A DNA stretch of 63,500 bases, from NCBI RefSeq assembly GCF_030272615.1, contig NC_081406.1, positions 167,908,861 through 167,972,360 of the forward strand, given 5' to 3'. Origin of the DNA: Cryptomeria japonica (Eukaryota > Streptophyta > Pinopsida > Cupressales > Cupressaceae). The notes beneath the pieces are model-generated. The model saw nothing but the letters and a program-made list of their open reading frames with translations. It was not told the DNA's origin and ran no database searches. Below are positions 33,962 through 44,256 of the stretch, piece after piece. The position numbers and the translations under genes were made by a program. Each line of letters begins with the position of its first letter. Position 1 is the first letter of the stretch.

Positions 33962-35467
33962 ATACTTTTCTCTTTTCTTCCTTTGTTTCATTGTTTGTAC
34001 ACCACTCTCAATTGTTTCTGCATTACCAAAAACTTCTTCTGTTGGTTCTCTAGGTGCATCTAACAAAGCTTTTGCATATGTCTCAATAATGTTGAGATCT
34101 ACCTCATAACCCATTTCTGTTACCCATACAGTTCTAGGAAGTACAACTTCCATCCATGTTTCATCCTTTTTAATTACAAAACAGATTTCTTTGTCATATT
34201 TATCTACTACACTCTGTGGTAGTCTCTCTCTGGTTTTCATTTTGGCTTGAAATTTTTTAAAGTATTCAGTGATGTTGCTATCCTTTGCAGTACCCATGCT
34301 GGTGAAAGCTTCCTGTAATTGTTTTCCTACCGGTATGTCATATCCAAAATCTTTATGTCCTATACCGAGGATCTCCTTTGTGAAATACAACATTAAGTAT
34401 ACTAAGAGATTACCAAAATGAAATGTTCCTTTCTTTTCACCTTTTATCTTCTTCAAATTATCTATGAGTTCATCCTTCAGCCATTCACACACATCTATTT
34501 TTGTATTATTGTTGACCATTTCATAAGCACTATTAATGCAAAGACTAGAAACTGAATTAAGTCTATTTGCATGTGTGGTCTTGTAACCTAAAATCATACT
34601 TATGAATCTCACATTGATGTCCTTGATGTCATTTACTCTTAGAGATCTACTATCAGATGTTGCTCCGGTTAGGGTCATGACTTTGTTGTTAGGAACCTTC
34701 TTTGTTCGTCTGGTCTGCTGCCGGTGGAGGGTAAACCTATTACTGCCCTAATTGCTTGTTGGGTAAATTTGCAGATAGATTCCAACCAAAGAAATTCTCC
34801 ATGTTCCCTACTTAGGACAATTCTCACTACTTCTTCTGGAAATTTAGGGATATTCAAAATTTCCACAAAACCTAAGGTCTCCACAATCTTGTGCTTGGGT
34901 TTAACAATGCCATTTTCATCACAAACTACGATTATAAACATTTTTAACAATTCTTCAGATCCTAATTCTTCAATGTTGCAGTGAATGTATATCTTAGGGT
35001 CTTCAGCATAAGCTACACCTTTAGGAATCTTTGAAAATGCACCTATGGAATCATCTTGCTTAGATACTTCGAGAATAATTTTGAAAATGGGCCTAGGGCG
35101 TTTTATGTTTTCCACGACAGTAGGGTTTGTAATAAATTCGGAAGCAAAAGAAGAAGCCATTTGAAAAATACCTTTAACTGCTTGATAATGTCTGAATGCT
35201 TGAAAGAAATCGCTTCACACCTTCGCCTTGAATTCCTTCGCTCATATTTCATGCTCTCTGCTAATTTGAATGCTTGGTGAATCAAAAGTGAGTGAAAACC
35301 GATGATTTATAATGACTTTTCTTTCAACAACTGCATTAAATGCTCGTCGGTTAAGTGAAAACTTAACACATCTACTGGTAAAGAAGAAATCTATCTTCTC
35401 ACCATCGACCGAGGGTAATCTGCATGATATTCAATTTGTTGCAATACCCCCAAAGGGTTACTTCTCA

Positions 35468-36577
35468 CTAGGATGAAGAATCTCCTGTCGGTGGAGTAAT
35501 ACTCTGTTCTACCGGTGAAGAAACAGTCTCATCAACATTTTGTTCTCTCTTTCTAATCCATTGTTTTGAAAATTCTTGCTTTACCTCATCTACATTTTCT
35601 TTGCCTTTCAAACTATGTCCTTTATTATTTGCCGGTGAAGTCTTTCTTCTACAAAATTTTGCAATATGTTCAATCTTGTTACAAGCGTAATAAGTCACAT
35701 TATTCTTCTGAATAGCCTTTCCATATCCTATGTCGGTTTGTGTTCTGCATTGATTAGATAAGTGCCCATATCTTCCACAAACATAACATCTCACATTCAT
35801 TCTACAGTTTTCTGAATTATGACCAACTTTGTTGCATTTGGAACATTGACTGGTGGGTGCATTAATGTTCTGATTATTTCTAGATCTACACTGATTTGCT
35901 CTATGACCATACTTGTTATAGTTAAAGTGTTTGCCATTAAATTTGTAAGCATTAGGTTTTCTTACCGATTTACTGTGATCATGATTGTTTGTAGTACCAG
36001 AACTTTCTCCAATTTCAAATCCAAGTCCATTTGTATCTCCATTAGGTTTCTGACTTTTTAGCATATCATCAAGTTCCTCTGAACTTTTCTTGAATTTCTC
36101 TTTGTGTTGATTTGCAGTAGCCAACTCATTTTCTAGAATTCCCATTCGTCTCATAAGTTTAGTTTTATCATGTTGCATATGAATCAGATATGTCTTCAAC
36201 ATATCATTTTTATGACTGAGTCTTAGATTTTCATTTCCAGCATCATTGAGTCTCCTGGTCAAGTCATCTTCATTCTTCTTCCTGTCTTCAATGTCTTTAC
36301 AAAATATCATAGTCATATCTTGCATCTCATTCTTCATATTACTGTTTTCTTTTCTCAACTTGTTCACAAGTTCATTAAGAGTTTCCTTTTCATCATTATC
36401 ATTCTACATCTTCTCATGAAGTTCTTTTCTTTTATTTCGAGCTATAGTAAGATTCTCCTGAAGTCCTTGAATGAATTCCTGTGCAGTCCTCAGATCATTT
36501 TCAAGTTTGATATTCTTCAACTTCTCTGCATCATAATCTACAAGAGCTCCTTCCAATTGTTTTCTTAAGTTCTCCAT
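35468..36577 (-). pseudogene. Coiled-coil zinc-knuckle Gag of element A
   Basis: The start is the ATG at 36575-36577 (MENLRKQLEGAL), conserved in B and C; the frame is open further upstream but only from TTG. Length is 369 codons with one internal TAG (36404-36406) where B has Gln (CAA). The first 190 residues are a charged coiled coil. Four knuckles follow, but knuckle 1 has lost both Cys (FNYNKYGHRANQC) and knuckle 4 has lost its first Cys (YACNKIEHIAKFC with Tyr before it). Knuckles 2 and 3 (CSKCNKVGHNSENC, CYVCGRYGHLSNQC) are intact. The losses include Cys-to-Tyr changes expected from G-to-A transitions. Confidence 0.88.
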
Positions 36578-36632
36578 CTGTACCGGTGTCAGAATCTTTC
36601 TCAAGTTGTTAGGCTTTTGAAAATAGAGGACC

Positions 36633-36648
36633 AGGCTTTGATACCAAT
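36633..36648 (-). other. Primer-binding site of element A
   Basis: On the minus strand attggtatcaaagcc follows the LTR end cctaaca. It is the tRNA-Met primer complement with the same single G-to-A change as in element C. Confidence 0.87.
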
Positions 36649-37478
36649 TGTTAGGATTAATGACAGTCCCAAAGATATTGAGAGGGGGGGTGAATAAGTA
36701 TCTAACCAGTTAGCAGAATATTTAACCTTATTAAGAACTTTGCATTCCAAAATAGTGTACCGGTAAATAAGATTTAATGCAGTAAATAGGAATAATAAAG
36801 ACATCATAGAAAACACACCATAACACAAGATGTTTAATGAGAAAACCCGGCATGGGAAAAACCTCGGTGGGATATGTGATCCACAATATTCACTCACTGG
36901 CCAATGAATAAATATTACTTACAATGAGGGGCCTGCACATGCAAGAAGGCCAACTTCCTAGAGCTCATTGCTCAATAAGAGTCACACTCACTACAAAAGT
37001 GGATTATGAAATCCAATACAATGTACTGCTTCAAATCAGCATCAACTATGCTAGGTTCAGTACCAGTTTAAGCTCATACTATAACCAAAACCTTATACAA
37101 AATTTGCCTTATGCATTCATATATATCATCCTTCCTATTCGCTCATTCCTTTTCTAGTTACCTTATTACATCATTACATCCTTTTTTTAAAAAAATGATT
37201 TACAAGATCTCATACATATATGAGTCTATTACAATATACCATGTCACCTTTACAAAAGATAATTACGATTAAATACAATAAACAAAAGTTTATTCCTGTC
37301 GGCTGGGGTGTCGGTATGCATTGTTGTTGTTGCCGGTGAAGTGCCTACCGGTGTATGTAGATGTCTATGCCAATGTCGGTGCCTGCTGGTGGTTTACCAG
37401 ATGAATGCCAGAAGGTTGCCACATGGTTGCCATCAATGACAACACCATCTATTCTCATTAGAGTGTAGAATGCCAACA
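36649..37478 (-). repeat. 5' LTR of element A
   Basis: 830 bp, tgttaggatt to tgccaaca on the plus strand, followed by the aagac duplicate. The G7 run lies at 36684-36690, the hairpin at about 36928-36952 and the TATA-like catatatgag near 37215. It matches the outer pieces of 28618-30523. Confidence 0.92.
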
Positions 37479-37483
37479 AAGAC

Positions 37484-37948
37484 ATTGTACAAATAGAGCA
37501 AATAAGGATAACAATGCAGTTCCTAGTCAATGTTCAAATTGTAAAAGGTATGGTCATAAGACAGAAGATTGTAGAATGAATGTGAAATATCATGCATTTG
37601 GAAAGTTTGGACATATGACTAATCAATGCAAGTCAAGGAATGGTTAAGGTTATAGTAAGGCACTTCAAAAGAATAATATCATTTGTTATGCATGCAACAA
37701 AGTAGGACATATTGCTAAATTTTGCAGAAGCTTGAACCTACTGGCAGGAAGTGATAAATTTGATGAAAAAGGAAAGAAGAAGGTTGATGAAATTTGAAAG
37801 GAGCATGATAATAAGTGGGTTATGAAGTCAGGCTCAACTAGCAGAATCAATTGCCCCAGATGTTCATTTGGTTGAAGGATATACCCCGGTTACTCAACCG
37901 GTAGAGCATAATGTTCCTGCACTGACAGGAAACTCATCTAGTAACTAA
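37484..37948 (+). pseudogene. Gag of element C, 3' part with zinc knuckles
   Basis: Resumes at the final Cys of the first knuckle. Next come CSNCKRYGHKTEDC (intact), a degraded third knuckle (YHAFGKFGHMTNQC, with Cys lost) and CYACNKVGHIAKFC (intact). It ends GNSSSN before TAA at 37946. The arrangement and flanking words match A and B, which have the same four-knuckle tail. At least one internal stop (SRNG-stop-GY) is present. Confidence 0.83.
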
Positions 37949-39207
37949 GGCATTTGCCTTAAGGGGAGGTAAATTGATGACAGATCTTGCATTTCCCCTA
38001 GTAGTGGTCTGAAAACCTATTTCAGATCTTTGGAGAAGTTAGTTTGAAGGTTAAACAATGAAGATTTGTTGGATCTTGGATCCAGTTTGGTTTACCGGTA
38101 AGTCACTTTATGAGTTATGATTTTGTCATACATCTACAGTTAAGTATTTCTGAATCCTTGATAGTGAATTGGAAGTTTGATCTTAGATGTGATGAAGAGA
38201 TATTTCTTGGTTATTCTAATAAAAGAAAAGCATATAGATGTTATAACAAAAGATTGTAGAGAATTGTGAAGATTGTTAATCAGAACTTATAAATGAGAAC
38301 CGACAGTAGAGATGATCATAACTAAATTGGTAGCACTTGTACCGGAACAAAATGTTGAACCAGTTACCCTGATAGTATCAGAAAACTCAACTATAACTGA
38401 AGAGCAGTATAGAGAACCTGTAAATCAAAAAACACCAAGGTATGTAAGGCTAAATCATTTTGAAAATCGGATCATTGGAGACAAAAACAAGGAGTTATGA
38501 CAAGAAGATTGGCAAATCAAGAGACCGTATGTTTCATTTCTTAGATTGAACTAGCATCAGTAATTGAAGCTTGTAAAGATGAATGTTGGATGAAAGCTAT
38601 GGAAGATGAATTAGATATACTTGGACTTTGGTTCCCTGGCCTGAAAATAAGAATGTCATTGGAACTAAATCGGTTTTTATAAACAAACTGAATGAGGATG
38701 GACAAAGGCTAGATTGGTCTGCAAAGGATACTCTCAGAAGGAAGGAATTGATTATGTTGAATCCTTGCTCCGGTAGCTAGGATTTTTAGATATTTTCAAG
38801 GTTTTTCTCTTATGGTTTTTGGTTTATGAGGACTTTACACTATGAGCATATTCAAATGCAGATTGGGCAGGTGATGTTGATGACCAGAAGAGAACATCCG
38901 ATGGAGCATTATTTCTTGTGAAGAAGTTGGTTTCATGGATCAGCAAGAAGCAGTCATGCATTTCTTTATATACTGCTGAAGCTAAATATGTTGCAGCCGC
39001 AACTAATTGCACTCAAGTTCTATGGATGAAGCAGATGTTGAAGGATATAAGGGTAGATTGCATTGAACTAGTAGTTATTCACTATGATAACTCTGCTGCT
39101 ATTGACATATCAAATAGTCTGGTATTTCACTCCAAGACTAAGCACATATCAATCAAGTATAACTTTTTAAAGGAAAAGGTGGAAGAAAATGAAGTTAGAT
39201 TGGTTTG
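37949..39207 (+). pseudogene. Deleted copia pol of element C
   Basis: After ~180 non-coding bases, copia homology begins abruptly near 38130 in the integrase C-terminal region (LQLSISESL, FLGYSNKRKAYRCYNK). It continues through VRLNHFENRIIGDKN and ECWMKAMEDELD to [14 protein letters not shown] (about 38755), then jumps to the RNase H region at about 38780. Most of the RT, including the catalytic box, is deleted, and protease and the integrase core are absent. RNase H reads AGDVDDQKR, SWISKKQS, EAKYVAAATNCTQVLWM and HISIKYNFLKEKVEENEVRLV. It cannot be functional. Confidence 0.85.
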
Positions 39208-39344
39208 AGGAATCATTTGAGAATTTGAGAGATAGATTGGGAGTTTTTGCCCCTCTGATAGAGACTTAAGTGATGCAGATTGGCATCAGTCTGATATGCA
39301 TTTACAAAGGTTCTATTCATTCCAGATTGATGAGTTGGTGCGAC

Positions 39345-39725
39345 TACTCAGGGGGAGTAGTCAGCTATGTGTTTCAGAGGCTCTATTTTTTTCTTTAGTG
39401 TTTATGTCAGATTTCTGGTATTGATGTCAAAGGGGCAGAGATATATATGTGAAAAATGGAGCTTAATGAGATATCAATCTAAGGGGGAGATTGTTGGCAC
39501 AAGGAGGAGAAACAAAATTTCAGATTAGTTGTATCTCATTGGGGGAGTTTGGTTTAGGTCTATGGATGGTTAATTGGTATAGAGATATTTGGTTCAGAGC
39601 TTCATTGCTATATCATTTTATGGGAGATTGTTGGTTGTCTTCCATAGGGGGAGATTTGTTTGGCATTTCTTGGCACTTGGATGTTTTTCACATCTAGTGT
39701 TGCCATCAATGCCAAAGGGGGATAT
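39345..39725 (+). other. Polypurine ladder of element C
   Basis: Motifs are ctcagggggagtag (about 39349), gatgtcaaaggggcag (about 39424), aagggggagattgttggcac (about 39481), tgggggagttt (about 39540), agggggagattt (about 39646) and the terminal gccaaagggggatat (39711-39725) against the LTR. The copy near 39481 is followed by tgttggcac, which mimics an LTR start. Confidence 0.8.
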
Positions 39726-40925
39726 TGTTGGCAATATGAAGGAATTGATTATGTGTTGCATTGATGTTTTGTCATTAATGTCAACACTACTTCTTATGGT
39801 TGTTTACCGGCTTCCAGTAGAAGGTTTGGATTGGGAAGATTATCAGTTGATTGTCACTGGTATGATCTGAATGATGGAATAAGTTTGTATGAATGGTTCA
39901 TATGCTTTTGAAGTATATTTCACTCAGTTGGTATTGATTTGATGATCGAATGCTATCTTATGTTCTAGTAAGCCTGCTTTGTAGGTTCGGTAAGGGTTTC
40001 ACTGGTAGAGGTTTATTGAAGATCATTAATGTAATGCATAAGTGGTGCTGGTGCAGATTCTAGAAGGGATTCAGGATGTTGATGGTGATTGTGTTCATGC
40101 CTTGAGTAATTGGTGGCATTTCTTTGGTGTGTGTGGATCTAATTTAGGTTTGGTGCTATCTAGGTTATGGACCGGTTTCATGAAACATGTTGATGGATCC
40201 TTCTTATGAGCTTCTCGAATGTTTTATTGATTAGATGATGTTTGTTTGGCCATAGGCTGACATGTGTTATGATTTTATTTCAGGATTATGTAATGGATCT
40301 ATTGAATTTCTCATTTGCGTGGCCGACCTAATTGGTTAGGTCCCGGGTTGGTATAAAAGTGATGTAATATCTCATTGTAGATCATATATATGTAGGCAAG
40401 GAGAGAACAATGTAATAATCATTTGTGCAGAGGATTTGGTCGGGCATAGGTGATCGAGTTGGGTTTATGCAAGAGGTTTTAGACCTTCGGTATTGAGCTT
40501 AATTGGAACTATAATTTGGCATGTTTGATGCTATCATAGGTAATTCTTCTTTCTTGATTGTTGTTTGAATATTTTGAGGTGGTTAACCTCTTTTGTAGTT
40601 AGTGAGAATCCATTGTGATGAGCAGTGTGCTCTAGGCAGTGTGCCTTCTTGCATGTGCAGACCCCTTATTGTAATATTTATTCATTTGATCAGTGGATAT
40701 ATATTGTTGGTCTCCAATCCCACCATGGTTTTTCCTCCTTGAGGTTTTCCATGTATAAATCTATGGTGTTATGGTGTTCATCTTTGTGGTTACATTATTG
40801 CTTATTGTTATATTCTTTTATGTTTACCAGTTATTGAGTTGTTGTATTAATAAGGTTAAATTTCTCTATTTCGGTAGAACACTGATTCACCACCCCCCAC
40901 CTCTCAGTGTTCTTGGATTCGAACA
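39726..40925 (+). repeat. 3' LTR of element C
   Basis: Starts tgttggcaatatgaagg and ends ggattcgaaca. tataaaag lies at 40362-40369, the LTR hairpin at about 40642-40665 and the degraded C tract caccaccccccacctctcag near 40887. It is three bases shorter than the 5' LTR. Confidence 0.92.
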
Positions 40926-41023
40926 ACAACTACCGGTACCAACCGATAAGAACAATAATGAACTAAATAAGAACAAAACTGAAACGAAATATTTTTGGTT
41001 GATGCAAGATTGTTCATTGACCA

Positions 41024-41114
41024 GTGATGCTCCTGCATCAGACACCCAGGTAGAAAGAAGATGTTCCATGAGAGGCAACTCATGAACATCTAAAAGGATT
41101 CGGGATAAAGACCC
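41024..41114 (+). pseudogene. Copia Gag of element H, continuation
   Basis: Reads SDAPASDTQVERRCSMRGNS, a TGA stop, then TSKRIRDKDP, joining the frame broken at 25920. It is a short, decayed tail; beyond 41114 the frame runs into AT-rich DNA without homology. The assignment rests on reading through the target duplication. Confidence 0.5.
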
Positions 41115-42324
41115 TGTCATGCCCAAACTTTTGGGCAAAAAACACAAACAACAAATTTTTTTGAACACTCAATTACATGCAACCTATGCTTATTTAGATG
41201 TGACAACTTAACAAGTTGTTCCAACGAAATCTTAAATGATATTAAAATGGGTTTCTAAAGTGAGCGATGAATTAAAATTTAACTAGAAGCCTTAGGTTTC
41301 GATAAAACTCCTAGACGATGAATTAGATTATTACTTACGTAACAATTATGATAACTCCTATTATCACGCAGAACAAATTAATTTTATAAGGACAATAATG
41401 AATTCACTCAAATGTCCCTTCCATTTTAGTTGCGTTTTATAATACTTATTTAGACCAACTCCTATTAAATTGGCATTAATACAATTACTTGATTCAAGGT
41501 ACATTATATAACTAATATCAAGTTTCCTCCATCATTGTTATTTTATCCTTCCTTTATAACTTAATTAAATCTTGCATTTATTAATTAATTGTTAATACGA
41601 TTTTAATGTAATAATATTAATTAATTGAGCAAATAAAATTGGAGTGCCGAACGTTAATATGTTAATTAATTTATTTAATATAAGGTTCCATTTGGGTTAA
41701 ATAAGTTCGCAAAATCAAGTTCATTAACTTATTTTAGAAATATATATAATTCCTCTACAATATCCTCTTTCAAATAAACATTTAATAACCTATATTAAAT
41801 TCATCCATTTAACTATAAATACCATTAAAAATCTCTAAAAAGTATTTATATAACTTAAATTAAATTGTTAAATATTACTCCTCCAAACATTAAATATAAA
41901 ATATTTAATATTCAACATTTACAATACCCCTAGGTTTAATTTTAATCATTAACTTATATAAAAATTCCAATTAATAAACCTATTTAATAAATTTAACCAA
42001 ATATGAGATTAACATTGCTATATAAAAATTAAAACCCAATTTCAATTATCTTCCCCAAAGGAAGTCAATTGGATAAAATAATATCTTAAACTAAATGGGC
42101 AATTCCCATTTTAAATTTTAAAAGCAATCTTTCCCCCCCCCTCCCTTTAATCTAAATTTCAAGCCCCACCCCTCAATATTTTAATCTTTTATTAAAAGAA
42201 CATGTGGGTATAACCCTATTTAGGGTTTCCCCTTTTTAAGAAAAAAGGAGAACAAACCTATTCTATTTTCTCTTTGTTTTCTTTTTATTCTACCTTTCCC
42301 CTAACCCTAGGTCGGATTAGGGTT

Positions 42325-42645
42325 CCACCATGAAATAATTTTCATGGTGGATACATTTTTTTTTTCTTGTTGTAGGCATGGTCGAAACCCGCGGGTAGGG
42401 TTTGAGTTTGAGAGAGGGCGGAGGAAGGGGAGGCGACATCTCAAGTTTGCGGGTAGTGCCGAAGGGTGTGGGCGGCAATCATTGTGGGGCTACCCACAGG
42501 ATGACTGAAGTCATTCCTGTGGGTCGCGGCCCATGGTGGTGGTTGAGGCCACCATTGTGGGATGCGGCCCACAGAGCTGCCGCAGTCCCCTGTGGGTCGC
42601 GGCCCACATTGCAGCTCGAGCCGCCTGTGGGTGCGAACCCACAGG
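42325..42645. repeat. GC-rich island of perfect hairpins
   Basis: Within very AT-rich DNA, about 300 bases are GC-rich and palindromic. ccaccatgaaa / tttcatggtgg (42325-42350) has 11-bp arms and a 4-base loop. cccacagga / tcctgtggg (42493-42523) and cctgtgggt / acccacagg (42624-42645) have 9-bp arms. The word tgtgggtcgcggcccac and near copies recur between them. Frames at 42402-42698 and 42533-42724 lie here but have no recognisable domain. Confidence 0.8.
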
Positions 42646-42714
42646 GAGAGCCGAGGGCTCCTCCCTTTGCTATGATTTTTTTTTTTTTTCCTTCCTAATA
42701 TATTACATTAAATT

Positions 42715-43227
42715 TCAACAGTGATATATATATATATATTTTGACAGAAAAATGCATGAGGATAAATTTATTAACTAACCAGAATACTAAGATAGAATGT
42801 ATTTTTTTTTAATTTCATTTTCAACTTATTATCATATACATATATATATTAACAACAACCTATTCATTTCCTTAAATTCCAGATTACTCATTTATCATTC
42901 AATTTTTATATTTATACTTTAATGTAAATATGTAGTTATTCGTTTCTTTTAAAAAAATAGATACTATTTTTTTCTTTTAAAAAATAGATACCTCAGTTTA
43001 GATGTAGGTTTAAAACATTGGGCATATTCATTATAATATACATATTTCTTTGTTTATATCTATTTAGCTATCTTTTGGTTTACATAGTCATAGCTAGATT
43101 TATTTATTTCCTACTAGACATGTATATTGAGAAATAGAAAAATATGATAGTAATGAATTCATTTTAGCTGCAACTAACTTTTCTTTAAATATTATTAAAT
43201 CAACAACAACAAGATGAATGCAAGATT
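42715..43227. other. AT-rich stretch without gene
   Basis: Contains a short TA microsatellite (about 42724-42741), poly-T runs and several tatata segments. No frame or repeat family recognised. Element B begins at 43228 after the agatt duplicate. Confidence 0.5.
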
Positions 43228-44031
43228 TGTTAGGATTCCTAAAGATACTGAGAGGGTGGGGGGGGTGAATTAGTATTTGACTGGTAATAAGATTTTCTAA
43301 ACTTATAACATGAAAAACATATTAAAACTGTGTACGGGTAAAACAGAAATAATGCAACAAATAAGAATAACAACCACAACATAAAGAGCACACCATAACA
43401 CAATATTTTAATGAGAAAACCCGGTGTGGGAAAAACCTCGGTGGGATTTGTGACCCACAATATTCGCTTACTAGCCAATAAGAGAATATTACTATTTACA
43501 ATAGGGGCTTGCACATGCAGGAAGGCCAAGTGCCTAGAGCTCATTGCTCAAATACAAAAGAAGTCACACTGACTTACAAAAAAGGATTATACAAATCCAA
43601 TGTCTTGTACTACTTCAGATTAGCATCTGCTATGCCAGATTGAGTATCGGTTTAAGCTCTGCAATATACATAAACCCTTATCCTAATAATTCGCATATTA
43701 GGTCTGCATTAATCCTTCGCTTCAATACCTATTTCTATATTCCTTACATTATGAATTATCTACAATGATCTCATACATATATGAGTCATGTTACAATCCG
43801 CCAAGTCGACTTACAAAAGATTTTGCAATTAATTACAAAATACATTTACACAAAATTCCTGTCGGCCATGATGTTGGTAATCTTCCTTTTGGGTGTCGGT
43901 GAACTAAAGGCTGGTGTAGAGTCTACCAGTGCATGTGTTTGCCTACTGGTATCACAAGATTGCAAGGTTGCCATCAATGACAATACCTTCAATCATCTAC
44001 AGTTTCTCATTGGAGTGTGCATTTGCCAACA
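43228..44031 (-). repeat. 3' LTR of element B
   Basis: Plus-strand ends are tgttaggattcctaaag and catttgccaaca. The G-rich tract agggtggggggg lies near 43253-43264, the LTR hairpin at 43505-43527 and gatctcatacatatatgag at about 43769. The polypurine tract abuts at 44032. Confidence 0.92.
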
Positions 44032-44256
44032 ATCTCCCCCTTTGGCATTGATGGCAACACTCATGAGAAAAATCCAAAAAGTGTCGTCCAAAAAAGATTC
44101 TGCCAAAATTGTCTTACCAAAAACTGTGTGCCAAAAAAAGTGTGCTCCCCCTGAGCTGATGGTGTCTTTTGCTAATCATTTTTCTCATTACCACTAATCC
44201 CCCTTTGGCATCAATGACAAAGGTTGTCAAAGTGTCAACTGAGTGTGGTTCCAGCT
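44032..44256 (-). other. Polypurine ladder of element B
   Basis: On the minus strand: gccaaagggggagat against the LTR (44032-44046), ctcagggggagcac (about 44143-44156) and gatgccaaagggggatta (about 44197-44214). Non-coding, between the ORF2 stop and the LTR. Confidence 0.82.

Larger units (their letters stand above)
30735..35160 (-). pseudogene. ORF2 of element A, unknown function, broken
   Basis: The start is ATG 35158-35160 (MASSFASEFITNP), matching ORF2 of element B. Homology continues to about 30735. Damage: a frameshift near 34710, DNA transposon L inserted at 32881-33961, TAA at 32369 (Glu in B), TAG at 31688 (CAG in B), a frameshift between 31217 and 31140, and TAG at 30792 (Glu in B). 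Recognisable blocks are IKRPRPIFK and GLPSTGSRP (N-terminal), NDIKDINVRFISMILGY, the basic KRVERKRKPSPVPSPSPKR, FTMNVDTQEVNIFVDK and the C-terminal coiled coil EQEIAGFEEKLEKFEKEK. No enzyme motif is seen. Conservation between A and B indicates it was a real protein when the elements moved. Confidence 0.82.
28618..37478 (-). mobile_element. Non-autonomous copia-type element A with ORF2, reverse strand
   Basis: Flanked by aagac (28613-28617 and 37479-37483). LTRs are 28618-30523 (split by solo LTR K; about 850 bp without it) and 36649-37478 (830 bp). On the minus strand the order is 5' LTR, primer site attggtatcaaagcc, coiled-coil zinc-knuckle Gag, ~300-bp spacer, ORF2 of unknown function, polypurine ladder, 3' LTR. 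No protease, integrase, RT or RNase H is present. It also carries DNA transposon L in ORF2. Without K and L it is about 6.7 kb, close to element B (6.5 kb). Confidence 0.92.
26624..40925 (+). mobile_element. Copia element C with deleted pol, split by element A
   Basis: LTRs 26624-27826 (1,203 bp) and 39726-40925 (1,200 bp), flanked by acaac (26619-26623 and 40926-40930). It has a primer site, a coiled-coil zinc-knuckle Gag, a copia integrase/RT/RNase H remnant with large deletions, and the polypurine ladder. Element A is inserted in its Gag with aagac duplicates. Its own length without A is about 5.4 kb. Its Gag is homologous to that of A and B. Confidence 0.9.
25921..41023 (-). mobile_element. 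Solo LTR I, reverse strand, split by element C
   Basis: Outer pieces are 25921-26623 and 40931-41023, about 796 bp in total. On the minus strand it starts tggtcaatga and ends ggctacatca, with a TATA-like run at about 26236-26250. Flanks are gtaat (25916-25920) and gtgat (41024-41028), a plausible 5-bp target duplication with one difference. The Gag frame of H reads across the two flanks. No internal region is present, so I read it as a solo LTR left by LTR-LTR recombination. Confidence 0.6.

Noticed and set aside
36601-36897. 98-codon minus-strand frame at the A LTR junction (similar frames at 28680-28899, 43239-43544 and 48907-49269)
   Set aside because: These lie inside LTRs across the primer site and poly-C region. 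They recur only because the LTRs are copies.
40771-41085. 104-codon plus-strand frame
   Set aside because: It runs across the end of the C LTR, the duplicate acaac, solo LTR I and the H remnant, so it is a chance fusion of four sequences.
42402-42724. GC-rich open frames of 63-98 codons
   Set aside because: They overlap a palindromic GC island, have no recognisable domain and no conserved start.
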